Assembly (NCBI RefSeq): GCF_963583255.1
Contig: NC_084803.1
Location: 2,833,121 to 2,897,120 of the forward strand
Source of the DNA: Pyrus communis
Lineage: Eukaryota > Streptophyta > Magnoliopsida > Rosales > Rosaceae
Direction of reading: 5' to 3'
DNA: 64,000 nt
The position numbers and the translations under genes are program-made. Under the pieces are notes generated by a model. The model saw only the letters and a program-made list of their open reading frames with translations, searched no databases and was not told the DNA's origin. Within the stretch, counting starts at the first letter, position 1. Each line of letters starts with the position of its first letter. Of this stretch, positions 1-11,161 are shown one piece after another.

Positions 1-1740
1 TTCGTGGAGGAATTGAGAAGACCTTGTCGAAAAAAACAGGAAAAATGGAAGCCCCCAAATCCAGTAAGATGGAACTGTCCAATGTGGAGTCCTTATCACC
101 ATTGTGCATGCCTGCCCATCGGGTCCTTGAATTCACCACAATAAAAAAGAGAGCAAACCAAAATGTCATATTTCAATGATTTAGAGCATTATATTGAATA
201 AGCTCACTTGATTGTATGAAACTAAAATTACTAATTAGCTCTCATTTTGTAATATTTCTCTTTTAAATGTCGATAGATATCGCAAATTTGTATCACACAT
301 CCACATTAATATTGTTACAACGATTTTATTTTATCTGAAGTGGTCATGGTGTACTATAAATTGATGTTCGTTATGGGTAAGGCTAATTAAATAGGTGCTT
401 AAGCTACGATCGGTAAAACGGATAACGTGTGGTCAACTGAGTTTAGTACATAATCTATGTTGCTTATGTTACTTTTCACACTGACAGTTCCCACTAGGCT
501 GACCATATCTGTCTCCTGAAGTGAAGAAATTATGGGGTCCGGCATCATTGTTAATTAGGTTTTGTAATGTTTTTGGAATTTAATAATATGATTATGATTT
601 CGGATCAGATTTTTCTATTTTATATATACCTTGGTTTGCCTCTGCGCACTCAATTGCCACGTCAATAGCTGACTTCTTGTAGCCAATAACTGCAACCTTC
701 TTGCCTTTGAGGAGCTCACGAGCTGCTCGTTGGTCAAGCTTAGAGTAATCCAGGGAGTGCAAGACTTTGCCTTGAAATACTTCTTGACCTTTGTTGCGCG
801 GGAAACTCGGCATTCTTGGTATGTCTCCATATTTTCCAATGCAAACTACGAGGAACTCGAATGCATACCACTGCTAGGTCCAAAATAAAGTAGGAACAAT
901 TAGCTAGTAACTAACGAATATTACCAAGGCTTAATAACTACAAGTTCACATGTTTATGTGTAACATTTACTATCATAAGGTGGATTATGTGTACAGAAAA
1001 TTTTCAATGAATACTACATTAAACATGTGAGAGATGTAAATCAGCAATGATATGATCAATGAATTGGATATGATCGTACAAGACTGATCATCGATAATAC
1101 TAATGCTTAACTACTTAATACATATATAGAAGTTCATATTGATAGCGGATATCATCATATTTAAGAGTCATGCTTTGTTATCAAAGAATTAATCAAGGAT
1201 TATGCGTGAACATTATGACTAAAACTTGAGTAAAATCAAATCTTCTGGAAAAACAACCTGAATGATGTTTGGATTGTTGGACATCTGAACAGCAACCTCC
1301 CAAACAGGATGGCCGCTCAAAAGGCTACCATACTCCCCGGAGATCGAATTCATGGGAAATTGGGTGGTGGTTTGATGGTCATCAATACCACCAACATAAC
1401 GTATTTCCACCACTTTGGACTCAAACTTGACATATTTCAATAGGTCAAAGTGTGTGGCATAGCCATGCAAGTACTCCAAAACCTCTACATGAGAAGGGAA
1501 AGATGAATTGTCTCTCTCAGCCCAAGGGTAGTCAGAAAACTCGAAATTGCAACGAGGGGATTGGAGTTTGGTAGAATTGTAAGAACAATGTTTCCAAACA
1601 CCCCCGATGGAATCAGTGGCCTCAAAGACCACCGGACTGTGACCTGAAAGCTGTTTAGCGGCGGCGATTCCGCTAATACCAGCCCCTATAATCCCAATTT
1701 TTGATACTGAGTGAAGGTGGTGGGTGTTGGCAGCAGCCAT
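1..1740 (-). CDS. Flavin-containing monooxygenase, plant FMO1 type (5' part; runs off left edge)
   Basis: Three exons are visible: 1258-1740, 630-870 and 1-125. Introns have GT-AG ends and exon phases join cleanly (0, then 1). The protein starts with a short tail followed by the FAD-binding GIIGAGISG at about residues 16-24, then FEATDSIGGVWK. Exon 2 carries the FMO identifying region FQGKVLHSLDY and the second Rossmann motif VAVIGYKKSA. Exon 3 continues with the conserved TMVIRTPHWTVPSY, so the reading frame is open at the window edge. Plant FMOs use FAD, NADPH and O2 to oxygenate soft N or S atoms; the FMO1 clade acts in pathogen defence, other clades in auxin or glucosinolate metabolism. 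Motif wording fits the group annotated 'probable flavin-containing monooxygenase 1'; substrate is not readable. No break is seen in the visible part. The start is the ATG at 1738-1740, preceded by a good TATA box at 1860-1869. Confidence 0.88.
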
Positions 1741-1859
1741 TTCGTAAATTTGGTCTAGCTGGCTAAGTAGGACAACAATAGGGTGGCTAGAGGAAAAAAG
1801 TATATACGAATACTTTGTAATCGATAATATGCATGTGTTATGGACTTGAGAAATGAGGC

Positions 1860-1869
1860 CTATTTATAG
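1860..1869 (-). promoter_or_regulatory. TATA box of the FMO gene
   Basis: Read on the minus strand this is CTATAAATAG, a near-ideal plant TATA box. It lies 120 bp upstream of the ATG of the FMO gene, which leaves room for a 5' leader of roughly 90 bases. The transcription start is inferred, not observed. Confidence 0.6.
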
Positions 1870-3651
1870 CTGACCTTTTCTTCAACTAACCTTGTATACT
1901 ACTGTCGATATTGGTATTATATTATATTATAAAATGTTGTTGGTGTAAATTCATTACTCAGTCCATTTCAATATCTGTATATTATTTTATATCTGTATCT
2001 TCAAACCCCAGCGGTTCAATTATGAACTAATGATTTTTGCTTTATTAAAAGACTACCCAGTAGTTGCAAATTTGAGTTAGATTGGTTGTTAAGATAGTGT
2101 AGCCGTTCTCTTGCATTTGAGTTCAAATTTTCTATTTATAAATAAAAATAATTTAAAATATCGCTTTTTCAAAAAAAAAAAAAAAAACTCAATACTTAAG
2201 AACGAATTTCTACTGTAATAATGCACAGCTAAAATAGTAATCTTGCAAAATTAAACTTTGAAACCAATATCTTCTTACTTTCCATTGCACTCGACTTATA
2301 CCACATAATTTAATAATTATAAGCCCGGTTTCATTTCTCAATTTTTTTGTGTAAGCTGGAATAGTAATTATGCTATAAGAAACTTAGATGGCGTTTGTTA
2401 AGAGGATTGACTTGGATATGATAATTCATTATCTTAAACATATTTTGAAGGAAAAATTGATGACAATGCCAATATTTTGTCTAAGTTGAAGATACTCAAG
2501 AAGAAAAATTTATTCTTTAATATAATTCTACTATTCTTGTGGGAAATAGTAGGAATAATTTTTTTACCTTCAACTTAAACATATGGAAGTTGTTTCTTGT
2601 TTCGAAAATTCCTTTAATATAGTGAGTAATCATATCCAAGCTAATTCTCTCTAACAACCATTACCTTAGCTCAAAAGGAAATGAAAATTTGATAAGTTAT
2701 TTTGTTGTATCGTTCATTTATGTTATGAGCAATATTAAGGAATATGACACATAACCATGAAATGAAGAATTAGAACACATACTCTTGAGTATATAAATAC
2801 TACTCACAACCACTTGAGTTACAAGTCATTATTTGTCATTTCTTCTTTTTTTTTTAGGAAAAAAAAATCAATTCACTAATGGAGAAACGTAATTTTATAT
2901 GGGATTAGTTAAGCATAACAGTGGTTTGACTTCCTTGTGTTCCCATGGATACAAGTTGACGATGCATGTGTGGGTGTTTGTGATGAAATGACAATCAATT
3001 TAGGTCAATGCACGTATAGTTATTAAATTGAGATCTGATCAGTCCACCAAATTAAATGAAATTATTTGAACTCTCCGTGTATCAATGATTTTATGCTACA
3101 AGTGAATGCACTTATTGGCTAATAACAAATTAAGAGTTCATATTGAACGATTAGTTTTTTTATTAGTACTTAGTATAAGGCCGCGTTTACAAATCATCAG
3201 GAGTCTTAGTAGCTAGTATGAATAATTTTGCCGCGGCTTAGACCACATGCCAATATTTGAGTATGCCATACGGGTAGAGCGTTGCCTTGGCCCCACAGAT
3301 CAACACTCCACTGTTGTTAGGTAAAGTATATCTAATAATGGAATGGATCTTAGACTAATCAACGGTTAACAGACTCATGCATATGTAGAAGGTTGTTAGG
3401 AACACTGAACACTCGCTTTAAGTGCATTTGTTCTTTTAAGCTTCGACAAGCTCTCACTTCTGCTCAATTTTTTTTTAGCTTTATACTTGTTAAGGCTGTA
3501 GAATTACTATTTAGAGCTTAGGTTTTAGAGATTAATCCTTCAAATTTTAAATTTCATGTCAAATTTTGGTGTACTTAATTAGAAGTAGAAATTTAAGCTC
3601 TAAGAGTAAACTTTTATACCTTAACTAAATCATCAACTATTTTTTGAGGAA
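1870..3651. other. AT-rich intergenic stretch, no gene seen
   Basis: No open frame with recognisable protein similarity on either strand. There is an A run of about 18 at 2170-2187. A tRNA-derived-looking piece occurs near 2050-2150 (ttagattggttgttaaga followed by a B-box-like gagttcaaat). The interval otherwise looks like AT-rich spacer including the FMO upstream region. Confidence 0.5.
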
Positions 3652-3957
3652 CTAGGACTCGGGAAATACAATAAAGCTGACTTCACAAAACCAAGCTACT
3701 AGCCAACCCTTGGCATAATTCAAAGGAGCCGACTTGTCCTCATACCAAATCTGATTACGGAAAAACCAAATGCTCCATACAAAAGTACAAACCACAATAA
3801 CCCAAAGTCTCTTAGTAGAACTTGAAAAGGCTAGAAGAAAATTTTTGGAAAAAAATTGTAACACCGAAAGACAGACATGATAAGCAATTTCATTAGAGAG
3901 ACCGGGAGAAGCAATTTCCTCATGTACCACATCGAGAACACACAAAGAACTATTCAC
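3652..3957 (-). mobile_element. Probable LINE-type reverse transcriptase remnant
   Basis: A 101-codon open frame includes WVIVVCTFVWSIWFFRNQIW, which resembles the region after the reverse transcriptase domain of plant non-LTR retrotransposons (zf-RVT neighbourhood, with its characteristic 'IWSIWxxRN' string). No reverse transcriptase core (FADD box) or endonuclease is present nearby, so at most a short relic remains. The alternative is a chance open frame; the aromatic-rich motif makes the LINE reading more likely, but I cannot confirm it without a search. Confidence 0.4.
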
Positions 3958-5052
3958 AACAAAATTTACATCACTAAATAATCAACTATGTTAACAAATA
4001 AAATTGAGGTTATATGATAGTTTTATCTTATAAATACAAAAATGGGCTCAACCAAATTGGTTAAAGTAATGTGCTCTCCCATCTACACCTAAGTTAAATC
4101 CTTCTTCCCGTACTTAAGAAAAATTCAGTGTAAAATATTATATTGTTTGTAAAAAAAATAAAAACTCTTATATTAAATAAAAAATAAAAAATAAAAAATC
4201 ACCTAATTACATGCCATAGATTATCAATCAAACAACATATAGATTTATGTCGAACATAAAACTCATCACATACCTTTTTCTTGTTCGTAAACTCAAGTCT
4301 AAACAAAAATGGCCCCGATCTCTCATAAACCGTGGCATGGAATTTTTTTCGCAAAATATAGAGTACTTTTCACTTCTTAAAGAGGGATCAGTGAGTGGTT
4401 TGGCCACGACAGTCCATCTTTTCGGAAGCCGAAAAAACTCACATAAACATTTCAGCCTCCTCGGCAAATGATTCACTAGTGTCAAAAATCGAACTCAGGA
4501 CCTGCCGTGTGAAATAAAGGTCTGGAATTCGTCTCTAACTAAGCTCTATAAGGCATTATTTGGAATTACTTAACAAATCAATTGTCGTGTTCGGTGTTTC
4601 TCGTAGTTAAAAATCAACCAATCGCGTAAGAAAATTGGCGATCTTCTACTTCTAGGCTTCTAGTACTCTGTCTTAAATTTTATATGTTTTTTCTCACTTT
4701 CCCATTTATTAAATTTCTAATATGAATTCATTTAACCTGGATTCTCAACAACCATATATATGGTTCTGTCTAGTACAATGCGACTGTGCGGTCAAGATTC
4801 AAGAACTTGACATTTTTTTTTTCTTAAGATAAAATATAACCCACTAGTAAACAGGTATTTGACTTGAGAATATACGTAGAATTTGCATAAAAATATACGT
4901 AAAATTTGATAATTCTCACATAACATATTCTGGTTTGATGGCCCTTTGGGTTACCTGACTGAGTTGATCATGCAAATATTGTAATTAATTAATACTAAAG
5001 TCAGAGAAGCTTAAAATAAAAAAAATAAATAAACTACGTCAAAGAAACTAAC
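3958..5052. other. Intergenic, contains a SINE-like piece
   Basis: Around 4045-4125 there is an A-box-like ctcaaccaaattggttaaa and a B-box-like aagttaaatcc about 40 bases later, as in tRNA-derived SINEs. The short open frames at 4228-4485 on both strands are not recognisable. No gene is seen. Confidence 0.35.
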
Positions 5053-5328
5053 GTGTTTTTATTTGTAATTTTGACCTTAAACCACTTGCTAATTAAACTT
5101 CCAGGATCCCTTCCTCGGTTTAACTTTCAAAACAAGGGACCTTTGGTCTTTGTTAACAATTTCCAGATATTCAAGTCCAAGAATGTGCATGAAACACGAC
5201 GAGTAGGATCACCAGAGGATGCCTTGGATCAGCTACTACAATGTTCAAAAGGTATTATTTACCAGTTTGTTCCTTTTTTCCAAGAAAATGAAGAAGCGAG
5301 AAATTGTTTTTTATTGGACAAACAATAG
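5053..5328 (+). other. Unidentified exon-like open frame
   Basis: A 91-codon frame without family resemblance that I recognise. Its middle (about FNFQNKGPLVFVNNFQIFKS, then SPEDALDQLLQCSKG) looks protein-like rather than random, and the stretch after CSKG could be intron read-through because a GT follows (aaaggtatt, near 5250). No neighbouring exon could be tied to it. It may be a relic of a lost or transposed gene. Confidence 0.15.
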
Positions 5329-5473
5329 TGGGTCAAATAAATGTTAGAGAGAGGGGGCCGGTAGGGATCAAACATGCATGAGAGTGCGTAGACATTATTG
5401 TTGTCCGGCACTGTGGTAAAGTGTCATATGCAAAAGAGAGAAGTTGTTTATCAATGTCATCATCTTTGCATGA

Positions 5474-5600
5474 AGGAACTTGTAGCTTAATTGGTTAAAC
5501 GTATTCTCTTTTACACTTCGAGATTTTGAGTCGAATCCTCATTTTCCCAATGTCGGTTATATATTAAAAATTGGATCTTTGCTTCATGGTTTTAGCCTTA
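5474..5600 (+). mobile_element. SINE-like tRNA-derived sequence
   Basis: An A-box-like TAGCTTAATTGGTTAA near 5487 is followed about 45 bases later by a B-box-like GAGTCGAATCC near 5528, the spacing of an internal RNA polymerase III promoter. The sequence does not fold into a convincing tRNA cloverleaf and has no clear acceptor stem, so a tRNA-derived SINE relic is more likely than a tRNA gene. Ends and target duplications were not found. Confidence 0.4.
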
Positions 5601-6259
5601 GTATAATGATTTTAGTGAAGAAAAAAAGGGATTCATTGTGTAGGCTCTAGTTGGGGATCAATGATAAGTTTTGCGGGTTTAATTGCGAACTAATCAACAA
5701 AAATTGATGTATTACTACTTAGCACCCCTACCAAAACAGGTCAACGGCTTATAACTAAGGGGTTTTTTTGCTAAAAAATGTCCAACCCTAGAACCAATCG
5801 GTAAAGGAGGGAGTGACTTACCTCTTTATAAGCTCTTGCAAGGTTTTGTTGTTTTTTAGCGTGAGACAATTCTTAGAATCTTTACGGCTATTAAAATCCC
5901 CTTATTTCTTTTGTGTCTTTCTTTTTAACAATTATGATAACTTTTTAACGTATGAATGGCTTGAGTTTGGTCAGTGTGGCTTTATTATTATCAATTTCAT
6001 CACCGTACTTGATTCCGTTCACAAATCTAGTCCAAATTGACAACTTTCGTCTACCAATATGGGAGGCATTAATGCATGATTTGTTTCCTATTGGTGCGCA
6101 TGCACTCTAATGTAAGATCAAGCTTGGACCGGTCTAGGGTTAAATTATAGCCCAACAGATCTGTGAGCCGTACGTGAGCCTTTTTAGTAAATTGAACTCT
6201 CAACCAACGTTATGATCACGGACATCGGTTGATTGAATTACACACCTGCATTACAATGA

Positions 6260-6415
6260 TCAATTATTAAGCTTGAGTTGAGAAACCTTATGAATCACAT
6301 CATCACTAGGCAGCTTGACGTCGTCAAGTTTCCGGCTCAGCATCGTCACAATGGTCCGATAGACATCTCTCAGCGCAGCTTGGCACATATCGAACCTTCC
6401 AAAGTGATTCACCAT
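6260..6415 (-). other. Small unidentified coding-like frame
   Basis: A minus-strand frame of 51 codons begins MVNHFGRFDMCQAALRD and continues with VYRTIVTMLSRKLDDVKLP to a TGA at 6260-6262. The composition (regular amphipathic spacing, few rare residues) looks like an exon of a real protein. I do not recognise the family, and no adjoining exon was identified. It lies downstream of the KCS fragment on the same strand but does not match a KCS second exon. Confidence 0.2.
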
Positions 6416-6949
6416 ATTCTTCAAAGAATTAGCATCTCAACTATATACTGGATGCTAAATACACCATATACCCCATGTATTTCTTTTGAAATATATAGCT
6501 ACCAGCTAGAGAGCATGATAGATTCATCTCAACTACAATTACAAAACACTTTTTTTTTAAAATTTATTAAGGAAAAACTAAGCTAATTTATGGAAGTAAA
6601 AGTTATATTTTGACAGGTGCAGTGAAATTTAGTATTTGCTTTAATTATTAGAGATTTAAAGTTCAAGTCTCGTGAATATGTCAAATGAAGAAAATTCAAA
6701 TCCAAAAATGTTTTCCCATATCAAAAAATAAGTTTAACCAAAAAACATAAGATCAACAAAAAAAACACAAATATAAGAATGTTGTAATGATTATAACTTG
6801 TCACCATACATAATCAACAAAACCATGAAAGATTAGATGTTGAAATTAAGTTGTCAAAGTCATATATTATATACACACACATGGAAAACCAATGCAAATA
6901 AGTCATTGAAAAAGTGACTAATTAATCCATTAATTAAATAAAAACCTAC

Positions 6950-7378
6950 CTTAAGATCGTCATTAGGCCGAAAACAAGCGAAATCAACGAGGTAGATGGA
7001 TCGAGGGCGTGACATGAAGTAAACAGACAAAGTGAACACAAAAACACCAAAGAATCCTAGCACAGTTGCTAGGTCATAACGTGCATCATCCCAAAGCTTC
7101 TTCCACAGCTCCTCCCTACTCAAACTTCCCACCTCAGCACTAAAAACCAGCACAAGCACAGGGATGTTGGCCAATTATATGGCATGGTTGATGAGGTGGT
7201 GGTACCCCAACTTCACATACTTTAGGTTTACGGACTGTAAAAGGTCCAGCAGCCGCCTGCGCACTCTCATGGAGAACGTGAGGGAACCAGCATTGGGGCC
7301 GGACGACTCAACCCCACGGTTGACAATCTCGGTGGACTGGAGATCTTGCTCACTGGCCATGGTGGGTGGGATTGGCAT
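6950..7378 (-). pseudogene. 3-ketoacyl-CoA synthase (KCS) first-exon fragment with in-frame stop
   Basis: KCS enzymes condense malonyl-CoA with long-chain acyl-CoA in the endoplasmic reticulum to make very-long-chain fatty acids for wax, suberin and sphingolipids. The fragment reads MASEQDLQ..., then [18 protein letters not shown], a hydrophobic stretch, and [17 protein letters not shown], followed at once by a GTAGG donor at 6949. That is exactly the N-terminal membrane region and exon-1 end expected for the family. The frame is cut by a TAA at 7175-7177, where intact members continue into the second hydrophobic segment; the same frame resumes immediately after it ([11 protein letters not shown]). 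The catalytic Cys-His-Asn half, normally in exon 2, was not found in the next 2 kb. Both facts argue for a dead fragment. Start could be 7378 or the ATG at 7360. Confidence 0.75.
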
Positions 7379-8946
7379 GGACTGGATTGGATTGGATTGT
7401 GAGATAGATTAAAGGAGTGTTAATATATATGAGCATCAAAAGCGGTGGGTGGAAATTAGTTAATGCAAACACCAACTAGAACCAACTCGAACAACCATTA
7501 GTTGAGAGCTTTTAAGAGCTTTGAATTCCCTTTTTTTTATTTTATTTTTTTACAATAATGGAATGGAATTTTTGGGGTGTGCAATTCCAAGTCTTCTTCT
7601 TCTTCTTGGTTTTCTCTATTTTGTAAAAATTTTGATTAACATTTTTTTTTTTTTTTGTGAACATGGAAAATTAATTGGTTCTGGTTATGGATAATGCGAG
7701 TGATAGTGTCACACACTTTGTTGTGTTTCTTGTGAATATTAATGAGTCAAAAGAAAAGGAAACTTAAAGAAGGTTGTTGAGGGAAGGGGGCATTTGCCCT
7801 TCAAGGCCATTAGCTGGCTTCCCCAAAGGAAAAGTTTTTAAGTGTACCGGTAACCAGGCCATGTTCTCGGCACATCAAAAAATCTTTCAAAAGAAGAGGC
7901 TTGTTATTTTGTTCATCTACCATGGTCATCACCATTTAATTATATTTTTCTGTGGTACAAGAAGTTAGTGGAATGCTTAATTAGTGAAGTCCTCTTTACA
8001 ACTGTTAATATCGGTGGGAAAAATCACAGAAAACGACCCTTCATGTATCACTTGTTAATGTGGAGTGTAATATTAATAATAGTCAGATGCAATAACAGTT
8101 TAGTCTGGAGAATTGCATGTGAAGGTGCAGTTTTAAGAGGCTTAATCGTGAAGAATTCAATTACCAGACTCGACAAAAAAAGAGGAACATGGAGAAGTTT
8201 GCTGAAGATTCTCATTCGGTGATAACTCACTTGTTCTTCCTTCAAATGGGGCAACGCTATTATTGTGTTGATCAAAATTCTTTGGCGCTGCGTCTCAATC
8301 TCTATTTAAGATTGGTAGTCAATGAGGAAAGTCAGCTGGTCATTTCATACATTAGCAAAGTTCTACCTTAAAATCACTTTGACTGATATCATCACGTTAT
8401 TATTTGGTGTTATTAAGTTACGTATTGTAATATAAATTGACAGAAAATTTATATTTATAAGAAATATTCGAATGTAATTGTCACTACTATGTGATATTAG
8501 TAATTTATTCATGTTACAACATTTGAATCTATTTACTAATACTATACCCCAAGTTCAAAACTTATTAAACCTGTTATCCATCCATGTTATAACATTTAGA
8601 TTAATAACTTGACGTGGGAGGTGTGATTTCACGTCAAACAATTTCTCATATTTTACATAGTATTAATAAATAAAACAAATTATAATACAAGTTGACTGTA
8701 ACACCTCAACTATGTAGTTGTGCGACAATCACAACGAAGGCTCCGAATTATGACTTGTCTTGAATACTAGAACTAACACCAACTGTTGGAAGTTTCCCTG
8801 CTGTCAACCTTTCTTTATTACGCATGGGACCTTTGCACAACCAGAAGTTCCATTATTAAAACCCTAATACAAATCACATCACCCATATTATTGAGGGTAA
8901 AATTACAAAATTTGTAAAGTTAGTGGGAAACAAAATAAATAAAAAT
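7379..8946. other. Intergenic, no gene seen
   Basis: Short open frames at 7774-7968 and 8189-8371 show no recognisable protein features. The left part would be the upstream region of the KCS fragment; it contains a T run at 7641-7656. The remainder is AT-rich. Confidence 0.45.
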
Positions 8947-9026
8947 TTAAGATGACAACGGAGAAACCATGGCATTGGCAGAATCTGGTCCGTGATTATT
9001 CACACTAGGTATTATTTCCACTGGAG

Positions 9027-9087
9027 AAACAAGCTTCACAAACGTGTTTCAAAAAAAAAAAAAAATTTTAAAACAAGCTTCACAAAC
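9027..9087. repeat. 17-bp direct repeat flanking an A-rich insert in the last SNM1 exon
   Basis: The 17-mer AAACAAGCTTCACAAAC occurs at 9027-9043 and again at 9071-9087. The 27 bases between them are gtgtttc, a run of 15 A, then ttttaa (9044-9070). On the coding strand this repeats FVKLV codons and adds a net 44 bp, which shifts the frame. The layout resembles a target-site duplication around a tiny poly(A)-bearing insertion. Confidence 0.8.
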
Positions 9088-9952
9088 TCTTTGAGTTCTG
9101 TAAAGCTGGAATGCTCGCTGTATGGCACCTCATACCTGCAGTGCAAGAGAAGAAAGCGGGAGTGCGAGAATCACTACTCTATAATGTTTGATATAGTCAA
9201 AAGTTTCATCGAAGGCAATGTAGTATTGTAGCAGAGAAGGAAATGTCAGCTTATAATGGTACCCTGCTGTGATCTTCTTCCCGAGGACTTCTTCTTTCCT
9301 TTACCAAAAGTCCAACCAGTTGGAGAGAAAGAAATGATAAGGCTGAATCGACTCTGAGAGTTAAAGAACAAAAGAACTAGTTTAGCACTTCGAAACTTCA
9401 GACTTGCCCTTGGCCTAATATGAAGTGGAATTCGAGTTCATGGAAAGGGTAGCTTAATCGAGAAATGTAAGTTCATGATATGATGCCAAGTAATATTCTT
9501 CGAAAACATATTTCTCTGGATATGTCTACATACCAAAGTAACATAATAAGGAAAAGGGTAAATCCCTCACGGAATATTGATTGGAAATATGCTTCAGTCG
9601 CTTGAAGCTTGCAAGTGTCCACATAGGGACCACATGGATATGGCTTTCCTGTTCGTTTAATGTAAACCACTGCGTATCTTCTTCAGGAAAATCCAAGCAT
9701 TTTGAAGTATGCAGCTTTCCTGCATTAACAAAAATCTTTTTCCGGAGCACACGAGCAACCTCCAAAAAAAGTCGTTCCTTTCCTGTTGCAAAATGGAGAT
9801 TAAACACATGGATGGGGAGAGAGAAATAAATGAGCTGGGGGTTAAAGAGATAACAGAAAGGAAATACAATGACCACTTTATGGAGTAATCTAATGATATA
9901 TCATTAGAGCAACACATTGGAATGGATACGTAAAAGAAAAAGGAAGAGTGAT

Positions 9953-11161
9953 TGATGAGTCCATATTATACCATATATTTTATCCTATTCTTAGTTATAG
10001 TTTATTGGTTATTTTGGTAGAATTTTGATACTTTATTATATATTTTCAATGTAGGACATTTGACTCCATCTGGAGCAAAAAGTGATCAAACGGATGAATT
10101 TTGGAGTGATTCCAATTGGAGGATGTTCGTGACCCTTTCAAGATGATGTTGTTAAAGTTTCAGATTTTTCTACCAAGCCGTTTGACTGTGGCGATGAAAT
10201 AAATTAAGACCCATCGCACAGTTTTCCTAGATTTACGTTTCTGGACGTTTTGGGTATTTTGAAAGTCAAGATGTCATATTTTAAGGAAGATTCATTCTGA
10301 GGATTTGTTAGGGACGTCTCAAGCTTTAAAAAGAGACTTTTGGACCAAATCAGAGTTGATTTGGTCAGTCAAAAGTCTGATTTTCTGAGAAGTCCGAATT
10401 TCAGTTCAAATAGGAAACCTTTTATTTTCTAGTTATCTTATTTTATTATGTTTCCTAGTTTTTAGAATACCTTTTCTAGGTAGGATTTTATTTTGTAGTA
10501 GTATAAATAAGGTTATTTAGCCTTTAGAGAAAGGGAGAGGCATCAATTTGGAGAATTTAGTTAGACTTTGACGATTTGTATTTCAAGGTGTTTTCTATCA
10601 TTTTTCTATTTCAATAAAATTCCTTTTGTTTTATAGTTGTTCGTAACTAATTTCCATTTATTAGGGCGAAGCCATGAGCCTTAGCATGAATATGTAATTT
10701 TATTAATTTGCTTATGAATGGATGCATGCTTGCTTTGAATTATTAATTACCGTGATTAAACTATCTAATTGTTTTAGTGATTCGCGACCATTAGGATTTT
10801 TAGACAAGTAATTTGATACAATTTTTGTTGGAACATCACCCTGAAATTGAAGAAGGCGGAACCCTAGACATTTACAATTTGGTAAAATTGCATAAGATTG
10901 TTAAGGGGACAGTGGAATTCTAGGCTTTTACAATTTGGTTTTCAAAACGTTTTCTTTTGTTTTCTTTACTTTGCTAATTTCTTTAACCTTTTTAATTAAA
11001 TTCGTTTTTATTGTTTTTAAATTCAAAATCAATCTTTTCCAATCTTTGTTTTCAAATAATTAATTAAGATTTGGTATTTACATAAATTATACTACGATAA
11101 CCTTGTACTCTTGCAAGTGTTTTTAAGTGTTTTTTTTTTGTGGATGGTAAAAATCCTATCA
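9953..11161 (+). mobile_element. Probable solo LTR inside an SNM1 intron
   Basis: This 1.2-kb block separates two neighbouring SNM1 exons and has no coding content. It begins TGATGAG and ends CTATCA, i.e. TG...CA with short imperfect inverted ends. On the plus strand it has a TATA-like agtataaataagg near 10500 and a polyadenylation signal (caataaaa) near 10612, about 110 bases apart, as expected for the U3-R part of an LTR. Flanking 5-mers gtgat and tagat agree at only three positions, so a target duplication is not proven. A non-autonomous element of another class is possible. Confidence 0.45.

Noticed and set aside
5480..5545. Possible tRNA gene
   Set aside because: A and B box-like strings are present, but no acceptor stem or anticodon arm pairs properly; treated as a SINE-like relic.
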